DNA of 64,000 nt from Streptomyces sp. NRRL S-37 (GCF_000721605.1 NZ_JOIZ01000021.1:62001-126000), one strand, 5' to 3'; counted from the stretch's first letter, positions 36,409 through 46,205 are shown. A program made the numbers and translations. The notes: generated by a model from the letters alone, not told the origin.

Positions 36409-36968
36409 GCCGCCGAGCGCAGCTCCTCCAGCGCCCGCTCAGTGGTCTCCGCCGCTACCCCGGCGGTGAGATCAAGCAGCACCTGCGTGCGAAACCCCTC
36501 GCGGGCAGCATCAAGCGCAGTCGCCCGCACACAGTGATCCGTGGCGATCCCCACCACATCCACCTCGCCGACCCCCCGCTCCCGCAGCCACTCCGCCAGC
36601 GGCGTCCCGTTCTCGTCGGCCCCCTCGAACCCGCTGTAAGCGGCCGAGTACGCCCCCTTGTCGAACACGGCGTCGATCGCCCCCGAGGTCACCGCGGGGG
36701 CGAAGTTCGGGTGGAACCCGACCCCCTCCGTCCCGGCGACACAGTGCGCGGGCCAGGACCGTACGAAGTCGGGGTTGTCGGCGAAGTGCCCGCCGGGCGC
36801 GATGTGGTGGTCACGGGTGGCCACCACGTGCCGGTAGCCGCCGGCCGAGGCGGCCTGGCCGATCAGCTCGGTGATGGCGGCGGCCACGTCCGCCCCGCCG
36901 GCCACGGCGAGGCTGCCCCCCTCGCAGAAGTCGTTCTGTACGTCGACGACGATCAGTGCGCGGCGCAT
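36330..36968 (-). CDS. pncA: Nicotinamidase (isochorismatase family) with repeat-derived tail
   Basis: The 212-residue enzyme hydrolyses nicotinamide to nicotinate for NAD salvage. Catalytic residues are visible: Asp10 (VVDVQNDF), the Lys in FDKGAYSAAYSGFEG, and the Cys in IATDHCVRATALDA. Metal-binding His residues lie in ATRDHHIAPGGHF. The core ends at about ERALEELRSA; the final 26 or so residues (HSRLRSSGRYPHRPPVPPWG, then YLPGP) come from dispersed repeat copy C, which also provides the TAA stop. pncB, the next enzyme of the pathway, lies upstream on the same strand. Confidence 0.93.
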   Translation of the reverse strand: MRRALIVVDVQNDFCEGGSLAVAGGADVAAAITELIGQAASAGGYRHVVATRDHHIAPGGHFADNPDFVRSWPAHCVAGTEGVGFHPNFAPAVTSGAIDAVFDKGAYSAAYSGFEGADENGTPLAEWLRERGVGEVDVVGIATDHCVRATALDAAREGFRTQVLLDLTAGVAAETTERALEELRSAAHSRLRSSGRYPHRPPVPPWGYLPGP

Positions 36969-37139
36969 GGTCGGTGTCCTTCGGCTGTGGGATCGGGTGA
37001 GGTCGGGTGGGGGCGGGCCCGGCCGGGTGAACCTCCGAGCCTATGGAATCGGGGACGGCGCGGACAGGGGTACGACAGGGCGGCCGGAAGCCCCCGCCCG
37101 CGCACCGGGAGCCCCGCCCCGCGCAGAGGGGGCACGCTT

Positions 37140-38486
37140 TCACCTACCCGACGGCCCGTGCGCGTACTCCGTCGGAAGGACGGGTTCCCCGCGGGAGAGC
37201 TGGGTGGCGGACAGCGGCAGGCCCGCGCGGGCCGCCGCGTGCCGGTCGCGGACCACGTCCAGCGGCTCCCGGGCGATCACCTCACCGTCCTCGATCAGCG
37301 GCACCAGCAACTGCCGCCCGGCCAGCTCGTCGGGCACCGGGCCGGTGCCGACCACCTCGGCCTCGGCGACGCCGTACGCGTCCAGCCGCCGCGCGGCCCA
37401 CTTGCGGCCGCCGATGGAGGTCTTCCCGCCCGTGGACTTCTTCGCCACCGGCACCAGCGGCGCCTTCGGGCCGGCGGACTCCGCGCGGGCGACCAGCTTG
37501 TACACCATGGACGCCGTCGGGTGCCCGGAGCCGGTCACGAGCTGGGTCCCCACGCCGTACGCGTCCACGGGCGCCGCCGCCAGCGAGGCGATGGCGTACT
37601 CGTCCAGGTCCGAGGTCACGATGATCCGCGTGCCGGTGGCGCCCAGCTCGTCCAGCTGCTGCCGCACCCGGTGCGCCACCAGCAGCAGGTCCCCGGAGTC
37701 GATCCGTACGGCGCCCAGCTCCGGCCCCGCGACCTCCACGGCCGTACGGACCGCCTCGGCCACGTCGTAGGTGTCCACCAGCAGCGTCGTACCGCCGCCG
37801 AGGGAGTCGACCTGGGCCCGGAAGGCGTCCCGCTCGCTGTCGTGGAGCAGGGTGAAGGCGTGGGCGGAGGTGCCCACGGTGGGGATGTTGTAGCGGAAGC
37901 CGGCCGCCAGGTCGGAGGTGGAGGCGAAGCCGCCGACGTAGGCGGCCCGGGAGGCGGCCACCGCGGCCAGCTCGTGGGTGCGCCGGGCGCCCATCTCGAT
38001 CAGCGGCCGGTCCCCGGCGGCGGAGGACATCCGGGAGGCCGCGGCGGCGATCGCCGAGTCGTGGTTGAGGATCGACAGGATCACCGTCTCCAGCAGCACG
38101 CACTCCGCGAAGCTGCCCTCGACCCGCATGATCGGCGAGCCCGGGAAGTACACCTCGCCCTCGGGGTAGCCCCAGATGTCACCGGAGAAGCGGTAGCCGG
38201 CCAGCCAGTCCAGGGTCTCCTCGTCGACGATGTCCTTCTCGCGCAGGAAGCCGATCACGCCCGGGTCGAAGCGGAAGTTCTCCACCGCGTCCAGCACCCG
38301 CCCGGTGCCGGCCACCACGCCGTAGCGGCGGCCGTCCGGCAGCCGCCGGGTGAAGACCTCGAACACGCTGCGCCGCCCGGCGGTGCCGGCCTTCAGCGCG
38401 GCCCGCAGCATCGTCAGCTCGTACTGGTCAGTGAAGAGTGCCGTCGACGGAACATCCACCGGCAGCCCAAGGTCCGCTGTGTTCAT
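37140..38486 (-). CDS. pncB: Nicotinate phosphoribosyltransferase
   Basis: The 448-residue enzyme makes nicotinate mononucleotide from nicotinate and PRPP in NAD salvage. Family features are [14 protein letters not shown] near the start, [19 protein letters not shown], the phosphoribosyl-binding region VRIDSGDL, and the catalytic-loop region [15 protein letters not shown]. It lies 171 bp upstream of pncA on the same strand, so the two enzymes act in succession. It is divergent from clpS. Confidence 0.95.
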   Translation of the reverse strand: MNTADLGLPVDVPSTALFTDQYELTMLRAALKAGTAGRRSVFEVFTRRLPDGRRYGVVAGTGRVLDAVENFRFDPGVIGFLREKDIVDEETLDWLAGYRFSGDIWGYPEGEVYFPGSPIMRVEGSFAECVLLETVILSILNHDSAIAAAASRMSSAAGDRPLIEMGARRTHELAAVAASRAAYVGGFASTSDLAAGFRYNIPTVGTSAHAFTLLHDSERDAFRAQVDSLGGGTTLLVDTYDVAEAVRTAVEVAGPELGAVRIDSGDLLLVAHRVRQQLDELGATGTRIIVTSDLDEYAIASLAAAPVDAYGVGTQLVTGSGHPTASMVYKLVARAESAGPKAPLVPVAKKSTGGKTSIGGRKWAARRLDAYGVAEAEVVGTGPVPDELAGRQLLVPLIEDGEVIAREPLDVVRDRHAAARAGLPLSATQLSRGEPVLPTEYAHGPSGR

Positions 38487-38592
38487 ACCAGGGATGCTAC
38501 CCCCATTTCGTCAGTTTGACGATTTCGGTCCGGGTGCCGGAACAGCGGGCCGGTTTGTGCGACCACCCCCCTGCGGTGGCAGCATGGGCTGT

Positions 38593-38901
38593 GTGACGTC
38601 ACCCGCACCCCTGGAGATCGAACGCACCGAACCGGCGGAGGAGGCCTTCGCCGTACCCGAGCCCGACGTCCCGTGGGTCACCATCGTCCACAACGACCCG
38701 GTCAACCTCATGAGCTACGTGACGTACGTCTTCCAGTCGTACTTCGGCTACAGCAAGGACAAGGCCACCAAGCTCATGCTCGACGTCCACCACAAGGGCC
38801 GGGCGGTCGTCTCCAGCGGCACCCGCGAGGAGATGGAACGCGACGTCCAGGCCATGCACGGCTACGGCCTGTGGGCCACCCTCCAGCACGACCGGAAGTG
38901 A
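38593..38901 (+). CDS. clpS: ATP-dependent Clp protease adaptor ClpS
   Basis: The 102-residue adaptor delivers N-degron substrates to the ClpCP/ClpAP protease. Conserved sequence includes [20 protein letters not shown], the [17 protein letters not shown] helix and a late HGYGLWATL segment. I chose GTG 38593 (start of [11 protein letters not shown]); an ATG at 38584 adds three residues. It is divergent from pncB. Its stop overlaps the GTG of the DUF2017 gene (GTGA), so the two are translationally coupled. Confidence 0.95.
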   Translation: MTSPAPLEIERTEPAEEAFAVPEPDVPWVTIVHNDPVNLMSYVTYVFQSYFGYSKDKATKLMLDVHHKGRAVVSSGTREEMERDVQAMHGYGLWATLQHDRK

Positions 38902-39560
38902 CCGATCCGGACATGACCCGCCCCCGCCCGCAGGACCGGAAGCAGCCGAACGCCGCCATGCCAGGAACCTTCGAACCGCTCCCCGGCGGCGGCGCGGCCG
39001 TCGCCCTCGACGACGTCGAGATCTCCATCATCCGGTCCCTGGCCGTGCAGCTCATGGAGCTCATCGGCCCCGGCCCGGCCGAGGACGACGCCGCCGACCC
39101 GCTCGCCGGACTCTTCACCGAGGGCCCGAGCGAACCCCCCTCCGACCCCGTGCTGCGCCGCCTCTTCCCGGACGCCTACAGCGACCCCGAGGGCGCCCCG
39201 CGGGGCAAGGAGGCCGAGGAACAGCGGGCCCACTCCGCCGAGTTCCGCCGCTACACCGAGAACGACCTGCGGGCCGGCAAGCGCGACAACGCCCTCGCGG
39301 TGATCCGCTCCCTGGACGCGCTCGCCCCGGCCGGTGAGGGCGGCGCGGTGCTGCGGCTGTCGCCGGAGGCGTCACGCCAGTGGCTCGGCGCCCTCAACGA
39401 CCTGCGCCTGGCCATCGGCTCCCGCCTGGAGATCCGCGACGAGGACGACAGCGACCTCCTCTTCCACCTCCCCGACGAGGACCCGCGCAAGCCGATGGTG
39501 ATGGCGTACCTGTGGCTCGGCGGACTCCAGGAGACCCTCGTCACCACCCTCATGCCATGA
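38898..39560 (+). CDS. DUF2017 family protein
   Basis: This actinobacterial protein of about 220 residues has unknown function and is regularly found next to clpS. It is rich in Asp/Glu, with conserved [31 protein letters not shown] and a C-terminal [18 protein letters not shown] 38898 overlaps the clpS stop; ATG 38913 is an alternative. The coupling suggests a link to ClpS-dependent proteolysis, but that is inference from position only. Confidence 0.88.
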   Translation: MTDPDMTRPRPQDRKQPNAAMPGTFEPLPGGGAAVALDDVEISIIRSLAVQLMELIGPGPAEDDAADPLAGLFTEGPSEPPSDPVLRRLFPDAYSDPEGAPRGKEAEEQRAHSAEFRRYTENDLRAGKRDNALAVIRSLDALAPAGEGGAVLRLSPEASRQWLGALNDLRLAIGSRLEIRDEDDSDLLFHLPDEDPRKPMVMAYLWLGGLQETLVTTLMP

Positions 39561-39959
39561 CCTCGCGGTGGGACCCGCGGTGGGACCCCATGCCGTGAGT
39601 CGACACAGGATGTCCGGAAAAGTCCGCTGACGCGTTCGCTCAGAGGACACTCAAATCCGGATAACGATCCCGTCAAAGAGCCCGGCACGTATGGGCCCTT
39701 CAGGTGTCTTTTGTCCACTTCTCCCTGTGAGGCGCGCCACGCACCGCCCGTGTGATCAGTATGGCGGCCGTGATAAATCTTCACGACCGCCCGGCGAACA
39801 CCACCCGTATGTTCCGCCGGGTGCGCCACCGAGCCGGCGACCGCCGGCCAGGCACGGGCGGACTCCCAGAGCCCGCCCAGCTCCATCAGTCCGGGGGGAT
39901 CGAGACCCGATCCGAGGCCGACAGCGGCCCGGGTCGGCATGGAGAAAGGCGCACCACAC
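39561..39959. other. Intergenic region upstream of the amino acid permease
   Basis: There is no convincing gene in these 399 bases. It contains the permease leader and the Shine-Dalgarno sequence GGAGAAAGG (39941-39949). A modestly A/T-richer stretch around 39610-39680 may hold the promoter. Confidence 0.5.
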
Positions 39960-41384
39960 ATGGCCTCACCGCAGGTCGACACGGAGTCCGTACCCGAGGA
40001 GGGGTACGAGCGCGGCCTCAACAGCCGCCAGGTCCAGATGATCGCGATCGGCGGCGCGATCGGCGTCGGGCTCTTCCTGGGAGCCGGCGCGAACATCGCC
40101 AAGGCCGGACCCAGCCTGATCGTCATGTACGCCCTCGCCGGCGTCATCATCTTCTTCATCATGCGGGCCCTCGGCGAGCTCCTGCTCTACCGCCCCGTCT
40201 CGGGCTCGTTCGCCGAGTACTCGCGTGAGTTCCTCGGCCCCTTCTTCGGCTACTTCACCGGCTGGACGTACTGGCTGATGTGGGTGGTCACCGGCATGGC
40301 CGAGCTGACCGCCGCCGCCATCTACATCAACTTCTGGTTCCCGGCCATCCCGCAGTGGACGTCGGCCCTGGTCTTCCTGATCATCCTGTTCGGCGCCAAC
40401 CTGATCTCGGTGAAGCTCTTCGGCGAGATCGAGTTCTGGTTCTCCATGGTCAAGGTCACCGCCATCATCGGCATGATCGTGATCGGCCTCGGCGTGCTCA
40501 CCCTCGGCTTCAGCCAGGCCGGCGACACCGCCGCCGTCTCCAACCTCTGGGCCTTCGACGGCTTCTTCCCCAAGGGCATCGGCTCGTCCCTGATGACCCT
40601 CCAGGGCGTCATGTTCGCCTACCTCGCCGTCGAACTCGTCGGCGTCACCGCCGGCGAGTCCGAGAACCCCGAGAAGACCCTGCCCAAGGCGATCAACACC
40701 CTGCCCTGGCGCATCGCCCTCTTCTACGTCGGCGCCCTCACCGTCATCCTGTGCGTGGTCAAGTGGACCGAGTTCTCCGACGGGGTCAGCCCCTTCGTGA
40801 AGGCGTTCGCGGTCATCGGCATCCCGGCCGGCGCCGGCATCGTCAACTTCGTCGTCCTCACCGCCGCCCTGTCCTCCTGCAACTCCGGCATGTACTCCAC
40901 CGGCCGCATGCTGCGCAACCTCGCCGACAACGGCGAGGCCCCGAAGGTCTTCCAGCGGCTGTCCTCCACCAAGACCCCGGCGCTCGGCATCGCCACCTCC
41001 GTGGTCTTCATGGGCATCGGCGTCGTCCTGAACTACACCGTCCCGGAGAAGGCCTTCGGCTACGTCACCTCCGTCGCCACCGCCGCCGGCATCTGGACCT
41101 GGCTGATGATCCTGATCAGCCACGTCCTCTACCGCCGCCAGGTCGTCGCGGGCCGCCTGCCCGCCTCCGCCTTCCCGGCGCCCGGCGGCTCCGTCTGCTC
41201 CTACATCGCCATCGCGTTCCTGCTCTTCGTCACCGCCCTGATCGCGATGGACGCGGACTCCAGGATCTGCCTGTACGTCATGGCCGGCTGGGCCGTCGCC
41301 CTCGGCATCGGCTGGGCCGTCCTCAAGACCCGCAACCCGCAGGTCACCCAGCGCGGCGAAGGCCACTTCGAGAAGGTGGGCTGA
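39960..41384 (+). CDS. Amino acid permease (APC superfamily, AAT family)
   Basis: The 474-residue proton-coupled transporter has 12 predicted membrane helices. The AAT signature RQVQMIAIGGAIGVGLFLGA and the GELLLYRPVSGSFAEYS region are clear, as is GVTAGESENPEKTLPKAIN. These resemble GABA, proline or aromatic amino acid permeases; the substrate is not determined. ATG 39960 has GGAGAAAGG ten bases upstream; an ATG at 39939 overlaps that site. It is followed by a strong hairpin. Confidence 0.93.
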   Translation: MASPQVDTESVPEEGYERGLNSRQVQMIAIGGAIGVGLFLGAGANIAKAGPSLIVMYALAGVIIFFIMRALGELLLYRPVSGSFAEYSREFLGPFFGYFTGWTYWLMWVVTGMAELTAAAIYINFWFPAIPQWTSALVFLIILFGANLISVKLFGEIEFWFSMVKVTAIIGMIVIGLGVLTLGFSQAGDTAAVSNLWAFDGFFPKGIGSSLMTLQGVMFAYLAVELVGVTAGESENPEKTLPKAINTLPWRIALFYVGALTVILCVVKWTEFSDGVSPFVKAFAVIGIPAGAGIVNFVVLTAALSSCNSGMYSTGRMLRNLADNGEAPKVFQRLSSTKTPALGIATSVVFMGIGVVLNYTVPEKAFGYVTSVATAAGIWTWLMILISHVLYRRQVVAGRLPASAFPAPGGSVCSYIAIAFLLFVTALIAMDADSRICLYVMAGWAVALGIGWAVLKTRNPQVTQRGEGHFEKVG

Positions 41385-41457
41385 CCTCCACCCAGGACGC
41401 CGGGGGCAGGGAGTACTCGTGGCACCCCCTGCCCCCTCCGCTCAAGGCGTCCGGCAT

Positions 41458-41498
41458 ACGGGCCGTTCCGTACCACCCCTCGGTACGGAACGGCCCGT
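41458..41498 (+). terminator. Hairpin terminator after the amino acid permease
   Basis: A perfect 17-bp stem (41458-41474 with 41482-41498) has a seven-base loop. It ends 18 bases before the mec start codon. Confidence 0.85.
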
Positions 41499-41516
41499 CT
41501 GCTTATCCTGAGCCCC

Positions 41517-41939
41517 ATGCTGACCATCACCCAGGACCTCTACGACCGGATCGTCGCCCACGCCCGCGAGGACCACCCCGACGAGGCGTGCGGCGTGCTG
41601 GCGGGCCCGGTGGGCGCCGGCCGCCCCGAGCGCTTCGTCCCCATGCTGAACGCGGCCCGCTCACCCACCTTCTACGAGTTCGACTCCCAGGACCTGCTCA
41701 AGCTCTACCGCGAGATGGACGACCGGGACGAGGAACCGGTGGTCATCTACCACTCCCACACCGCCACCGAGGCCTACCCCTCCCGCACCGACATCTCCTA
41801 CGCCAACGAACCCGGCGCCCACTACGTCCTGGTCTCCACCGCCGACACCGACGGCGCCGGAGAGTTCCAGTTCCGCTCCTTCCGCATCCTGGAAGGCGAG
41901 GTCACGGAGGAGGAGGTCAAGGTCGTGGAGGCCTACTGA
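41517..41939 (+). CDS. mec: JAMM/Mov34 metallopeptidase, Mec-type CysO peptidase
   Basis: The 140-residue zinc peptidase has the full JAMM motif: Glu23 (HPDEACGVL), His79-x-His81 and Ser89-x-x-Asp92 (YHSHTATEAYPSRTD). In mycobacteria Mec releases cysteine from the CysO-cysteine adduct. Here cysO and cysM follow at 42273 and 42558, so the same role is likely. It may also trim the CysO C-terminus to expose Gly-Gly. Confidence 0.92.
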   Translation: MLTITQDLYDRIVAHAREDHPDEACGVLAGPVGAGRPERFVPMLNAARSPTFYEFDSQDLLKLYREMDDRDEEPVVIYHSHTATEAYPSRTDISYANEPGAHYVLVSTADTDGAGEFQFRSFRILEGEVTEEEVKVVEAY

Positions 41940-42073
41940 ACCGGCCCCGACGCACCGGCCGACACGGCCCCCGAACCGGCGAACACGGCCCCGATCCCAC
42001 ATCCCGGAAGAAAGGTGTCCGAAGCGTGAGATCACACTCGGGAGACCGGTCCGGGAATCGATACGATGACCCC

Positions 42074-42169
42074 ATGGTTCTCCACGACGTGAGCGAAAAA
42101 GCGCCGGGCACCCTGCTCGTGGCGCGGCTGCACGTCGACCTGTGCAGGCTGAACAGCGCCATCTGTTGA
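42074..42169 (+). CDS. Putative cysteine-responsive leader peptide (31 residues)
   Basis: The short frame begins MVLHDVSEKAPG and ends LVARLHVDLCRLNSAIC with a terminal Cys codon before TGA. The ending resembles leader peptides I remember from actinobacterial sulfur and cysteine genes. It lies 104 bp before cysO. A Cys codon at position 31, just before the stop, and another at position 24 could make ribosome progress sensitive to charged tRNA-Cys. No strong Shine-Dalgarno sequence is visible. Confidence 0.7.
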   Translation: MVLHDVSEKAPGTLLVARLHVDLCRLNSAIC

Positions 42170-42272
42170 TCTTCCGCTGACGCCGTGGACCCGTGAGCCG
42201 CGGCGAACTGCCGCGCGCCACCACGCGCCCCGACGAACCCACGACAGACCCTTCCGACAGGAGCCCTCAGCC

Positions 42273-42551
42273 ATGGCCATCGAGGTCCGCATCCCCACCA
42301 TCCTCCGCCAGTACACCGACGGTCAGAAGGCGGTGGAGGGCACGGGGGACACCCTCGCCGAGCTCTTCAACGACCTCGAGACCCGGCACACCGGCATCCA
42401 CGCCCGCATCGTGGACGGCGAACAGCTCCGCCGCTTCGTCAACGTCTACCTCAACGACGAGGACGTCCGCTTCCTCGACGGCATCAACACCAAGCTGTCC
42501 GACGGCGACAACGTCACGATCCTGCCGGCCGTCGCCGGCGGTATGGCCTGA
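42273..42551 (+). CDS. cysO: CysO/MoaD-type sulfur carrier protein
   Basis: The 92-residue ubiquitin-like protein is the sulfide carrier for the CysM-dependent cysteine pathway. It keeps the beta-grasp pattern (IEVRIPTILRQYTDGQKAVE, then NDEDVRFLDGINTKLSDGD) and ends ILPAVAGGMA. The reactive Gly-Gly is followed by Met-Ala, so it must be trimmed before thiocarboxylate formation, most likely by the upstream JAMM peptidase. GACAGGAG precedes the ATG. cysM starts 6 bp after the stop. Confidence 0.93.
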   Translation: MAIEVRIPTILRQYTDGQKAVEGTGDTLAELFNDLETRHTGIHARIVDGEQLRRFVNVYLNDEDVRFLDGINTKLSDGDNVTILPAVAGGMA

Positions 42552-43508
<957 letters not shown>

Positions 43509-43530
43509 CCCCACAGCCCACAGCCACGAC

Positions 43531-43559
43531 AAGGGGCCGGAGCCCGACTCCGGCCCCTT
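43531..43559 (+). terminator. Hairpin terminator after cysM
   Basis: A perfect 12-bp stem, AAGGGGCCGGAG (43531-43542) with CTCCGGCCCCTT (43548-43559), has a five-base loop and is followed by TT. Confidence 0.9.
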
Positions 43560-43578
43560 TCGCATGCCCCGCGGAAGA

Positions 43579-43716
43579 TCACTCCCGCCCGCCGTCACCC
43601 CTCCCGGACCCCCGCCCCCTCCGGGACCGGTGCCCCCGCCCCCACCCGTCGACGAGCGCGGAGACGAGCGCGAGCAGTACCACCGCGACGAGCGCGAGCC
43701 ACCAGGCCGTGTCCAT
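43579..43716 (-). CDS. Possible 45-residue single-pass membrane protein
   Basis: The frame reads MDTAWWLALVAVVLLALVSA and then an Arg/Gly-rich tail. That is one transmembrane helix and a basic cytoplasmic end, as in small conserved Streptomyces membrane proteins. The start at 43716 follows CGGGG. Coding status is uncertain because of its size. Confidence 0.45.
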   Translation of the reverse strand: MDTAWWLALVAVVLLALVSALVDGWGRGHRSRRGRGSGRGDGGRE

Positions 43717-43918
43717 GCCCCGACCGTACCGGCGCGCACCCCTGCCCCGCGCCCCTCCCGGTCCCGCCGTGCGCCGCTTCCAGCCGAACCGGTGACACCA
43801 CAGGTGAGTTCGCCCACAACAGCCCCTGGCGGAGGAGCGACCACAGGTTTTGCGCCTTACGCTCGACAAACCGCACGACCCCCGTCTCTCCACACCCGCC
43901 AGCGGAGGTTTCTGCTTC

Positions 43919-44671
43919 ATGAAGCTCACCGTCGTCGGCTGCTCGGGGTCGTTCCCGTCCGCGGAATCGGCCTGCTCGAGCTACCTCGTCGAGGCCGACG
44001 GCTTCCGGCTGCTCCTCGACATGGGCAACGGCGCCCTGGGCGAGCTGCAGCGCCACTGCGGTCTCTACGACCTCGACGCGATCTTCCTCAGCCACCTGCA
44101 CGCCGACCACTGCATCGACATGTGCGCCTACTTCGTGGCGCGCTACTACCGGCACGACGGCGGCCGCTGCGCCCCCCTGCCGGTCTACGGACCCGAGGGC
44201 ACCGAGCACCGGCTCACCACCGCCTACGCCGACACCCCCTCGGCCTCCTCCATGAGCGAGGTCTTCGACTTCCACACCGTCAAGCCGTCCACCTTCGAGA
44301 TCGGCCCGTTCCTCGTCCACACCGAGCGCGTCGCGCACCCGGTCGAGGCGTACGGCATCCGCATCGAGCACGGCGGCAGGACGCTGACGTACTCCGGTGA
44401 CACGGGCGTCAGCCCCGCACTCGACGACCTCGCCCGCGACGCCGACCTCTTCCTGTGCGAGGCCGCCTTCACGCACGGCAAGGAGGACATCCCCGACCTG
44501 CACCTCAACGGCCGCGAGGCGGGTGAGACGGCGGCCCGCGCGGGCGCCCGCCGCCTGATCCTCACCCACATCCCCCCGTGGACCGACCCGCAGGTCAACC
44601 TCACCGACGCCCGCGAGGTCTACACCGGCCCGGTGGGGCTGGCCGCGCCCGGGGCGACGTACGAGATCTGA
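43919..44671 (+). CDS. MBL-fold metallohydrolase, RNase Z-like
   Basis: The 250-residue enzyme has the metallo-beta-lactamase metal site: SHLHADHCID near residue 59, His in RVAHPVEAYG, Asp in LTYSGDTG, and His in LILTHIPPW. It resembles the RNase Z/ElaC-like group, but the substrate is not clear. GCGGAGG precedes ATG 43919, and an upstream frame is not conserved. It is monocistronic with a strong terminator. Confidence 0.88.
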   Translation: MKLTVVGCSGSFPSAESACSSYLVEADGFRLLLDMGNGALGELQRHCGLYDLDAIFLSHLHADHCIDMCAYFVARYYRHDGGRCAPLPVYGPEGTEHRLTTAYADTPSASSMSEVFDFHTVKPSTFEIGPFLVHTERVAHPVEAYGIRIEHGGRTLTYSGDTGVSPALDDLARDADLFLCEAAFTHGKEDIPDLHLNGREAGETAARAGARRLILTHIPPWTDPQVNLTDAREVYTGPVGLAAPGATYEI

Positions 44672-44688
44672 GTACGCCCGGCACAAAG

Positions 44689-44729
44689 GGGGAGGGCCCC
44701 GGAACCGACTCGGTTCCGGGGCCCTCCCC
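44689..44729. terminator. Terminator between the MBL hydrolase and nagE2
   Basis: A 20-bp perfect inverted repeat (44689-44708 and 44710-44729, one-base centre) separates the convergent MBL and nagE2 genes and can end both. Confidence 0.88.
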
Positions 44730-44745
44730 TTCGTACGGGGGCCGC

Positions 44746-45996
44746 TCACGCCTTGGTGAGGTCCTCGACCTCCTCCTCGGGCTCACGGCCCGGGGTCGGA
44801 AGGTTGAACTTGACGATCGCGAAGCGGAAGGTCACGTAGTAGATCGCCGCGAACACCAGGCCGATCGGAATGATCAGCCAGGGCTTGGTCGCCAGGTGCC
44901 AGTTGAGCGCGTAGTCGATGAAGCCGGCCGAGAAGTTGAAGCCGGCGTGCACGCCCAGGGCCCACGTCACCGCCATCGAGACGGCCGTGAGCACCGCGTG
45001 CAGCACGTACAGGAGCGGGGCGATGAACATGAACGAGAACTCGATCGGCTCGGTCACACCGGTGACGAACGAGGTCAGCGCGAGGGAGATCATCATGCCG
45101 AGGACGACCTTGCGGCGCTCGGGGCGCGCGGTGTGCGCGATGGCGAGCGCGGCGGCCGGCAGACCGAACATCATGATCGGGAAGAAGCCCGACTGGAACA
45201 GACCGGCGTCCGGGTCCCCGGCCAGGAAGCGGGTGATGTCACCGTGCACGATCTCGCCGGCGGAGTTCGTGAAGTCACCGAGCTGGAACCAGGCCACCGT
45301 GTTGACGAACTGGTGCATGCCGACCGGGATCAGCGCGCGGTTCACACCGCCGAACAGGGCCGCACCACCGGCGCCGAGGCCGGTCATCCACTCGCCGAAG
45401 TTCGAGATGCCGGTGCCGATGGGCTCCCAGACCAGACCGAAGAACACGCCCACGACGATGCCGACGAACGCCATGATGATCGGCACCAGACGGCGGCCGT
45501 TGAAGAAGCCGAGCCAGTCCACCAGCTTGGTGCGGTGGAACCGCTGCCACAGTATGGCGGCGAGCAGACCCATGATGATGCCGCCGAGCACACCCGGGTT
45601 GTTGTACGTCGCGGCGACGTCCTCGCCCTTCTTGACCACCGCCTCGGTGACCGGGAACGCCTCGAGCACCTTGCTGTAGACGAGGAAGCCGACCACCGCG
45701 GCCAGCGCCGTGGAGCCGTCCGCCTTCTTGGCGAAGCCGATGGCCACGCCTATGCAGAACAGGATCGGCAGCGAGCCGGTCAGGGCACCGCCCGCGTTGT
45801 TGAAGACGGCGGCGACCCGGTCCCAGCCCAGACCGTCCTTGCCGAAGATGTCGTCCTGTCCGAGCCGGACCATGATGCCCGCCGCCGGCAGCACGGCGAT
45901 CGGGAGCTGAAGGCTGCGGCCGACCTTCTGCAGGCCCTGGAACAGGCCGGATCCCCGCTTCTTTGCGGGGGCCGCCGAGGCGGTGGCGGTGCTCAT
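44746..45996 (-). CDS. nagE2: N-acetylglucosamine PTS transporter, EIIC component (NagE2)
   Basis: The 416-residue membrane protein is the GlcNAc-specific EIIC domain of the PTS. It starts GLFQGLQKVGRSLQLPIAVL, has GVAIGFAKKADGSTALAAVVG, and ends with the conserved tail PGREPEEEVEDLTKA. About eight to ten membrane segments fit the EIIC glucose/GlcNAc family. From memory it equals S. coelicolor nagE2, the principal GlcNAc transporter. Two tandem DasR-like sites lie 16-47 bp upstream of its start. It partners with NagF (EIIB, 47698). Confidence 0.95.
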   Translation of the reverse strand: MSTATASAAPAKKRGSGLFQGLQKVGRSLQLPIAVLPAAGIMVRLGQDDIFGKDGLGWDRVAAVFNNAGGALTGSLPILFCIGVAIGFAKKADGSTALAAVVGFLVYSKVLEAFPVTEAVVKKGEDVAATYNNPGVLGGIIMGLLAAILWQRFHRTKLVDWLGFFNGRRLVPIIMAFVGIVVGVFFGLVWEPIGTGISNFGEWMTGLGAGGAALFGGVNRALIPVGMHQFVNTVAWFQLGDFTNSAGEIVHGDITRFLAGDPDAGLFQSGFFPIMMFGLPAAALAIAHTARPERRKVVLGMMISLALTSFVTGVTEPIEFSFMFIAPLLYVLHAVLTAVSMAVTWALGVHAGFNFSAGFIDYALNWHLATKPWLIIPIGLVFAAIYYVTFRFAIVKFNLPTPGREPEEEVEDLTKA

Positions 45997-46011
45997 ACTT
46001 CCTCCATCGGT

Positions 46012-46043
46012 GGTGGTCTACACCACTAGTGGTGTAGACCTGT
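46012..46043. promoter_or_regulatory. Tandem putative DasR operators upstream of nagE2
   Basis: GGTGGTCTACACCACT (46012-46027) and AGTGGTGTAGACCTGT (46028-46043) abut each other and match the dre consensus AGTGGTCTAGACCACT at 14 and 13 of 16 positions. They are within 50 bp of the nagE2 ATG, as expected for a GlcNAc-inducible repressor target. Confidence 0.82.
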
Positions 46044-46151
46044 TGTAGCACGATGAAGGCCGCATAAGGAACCCACGATTCCTGCTACCGCCGGGCTACA
46101 CACGGTGCCCGCCCAGGACCCTCGAACGGAACCCCCGCGGGCACACCGAAA

Positions 46152-46179
46152 AGCCCCCGGACCACAACGTCCGAGGGCT
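46152..46179 (-). terminator. Hairpin terminator after nagE1
   Basis: AGCCCCCGGAC (46152-46162) pairs with GTCCGAGGGCT (46169-46179) over 11 positions with one mismatch. It lies 27 bp after the nagE1 stop on its strand and before the nagE2 operator region. Confidence 0.65.
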
Positions 46180-46205
46180 CGAACAGCCACCTCCAGCCTA
46201 CGAGA

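Noticed and set aside
36372..38519. 715-residue open frame opposite pncA and pncB
   Set aside because: It spans two well-supported genes on the other strand, has low-complexity Arg/Gly/Val composition and no recognisable domain.
39691..40041. Small open frame before the amino acid permease
   Set aside because: Composition is Arg/Pro-rich, there is no good ribosome binding site, and its end overlaps the permease gene in another frame.
41201..41530. Minus-strand frame across the permease end and mec start
   Set aside because: It contains the 17-bp terminator hairpin and overlaps two real genes; no domain is present.
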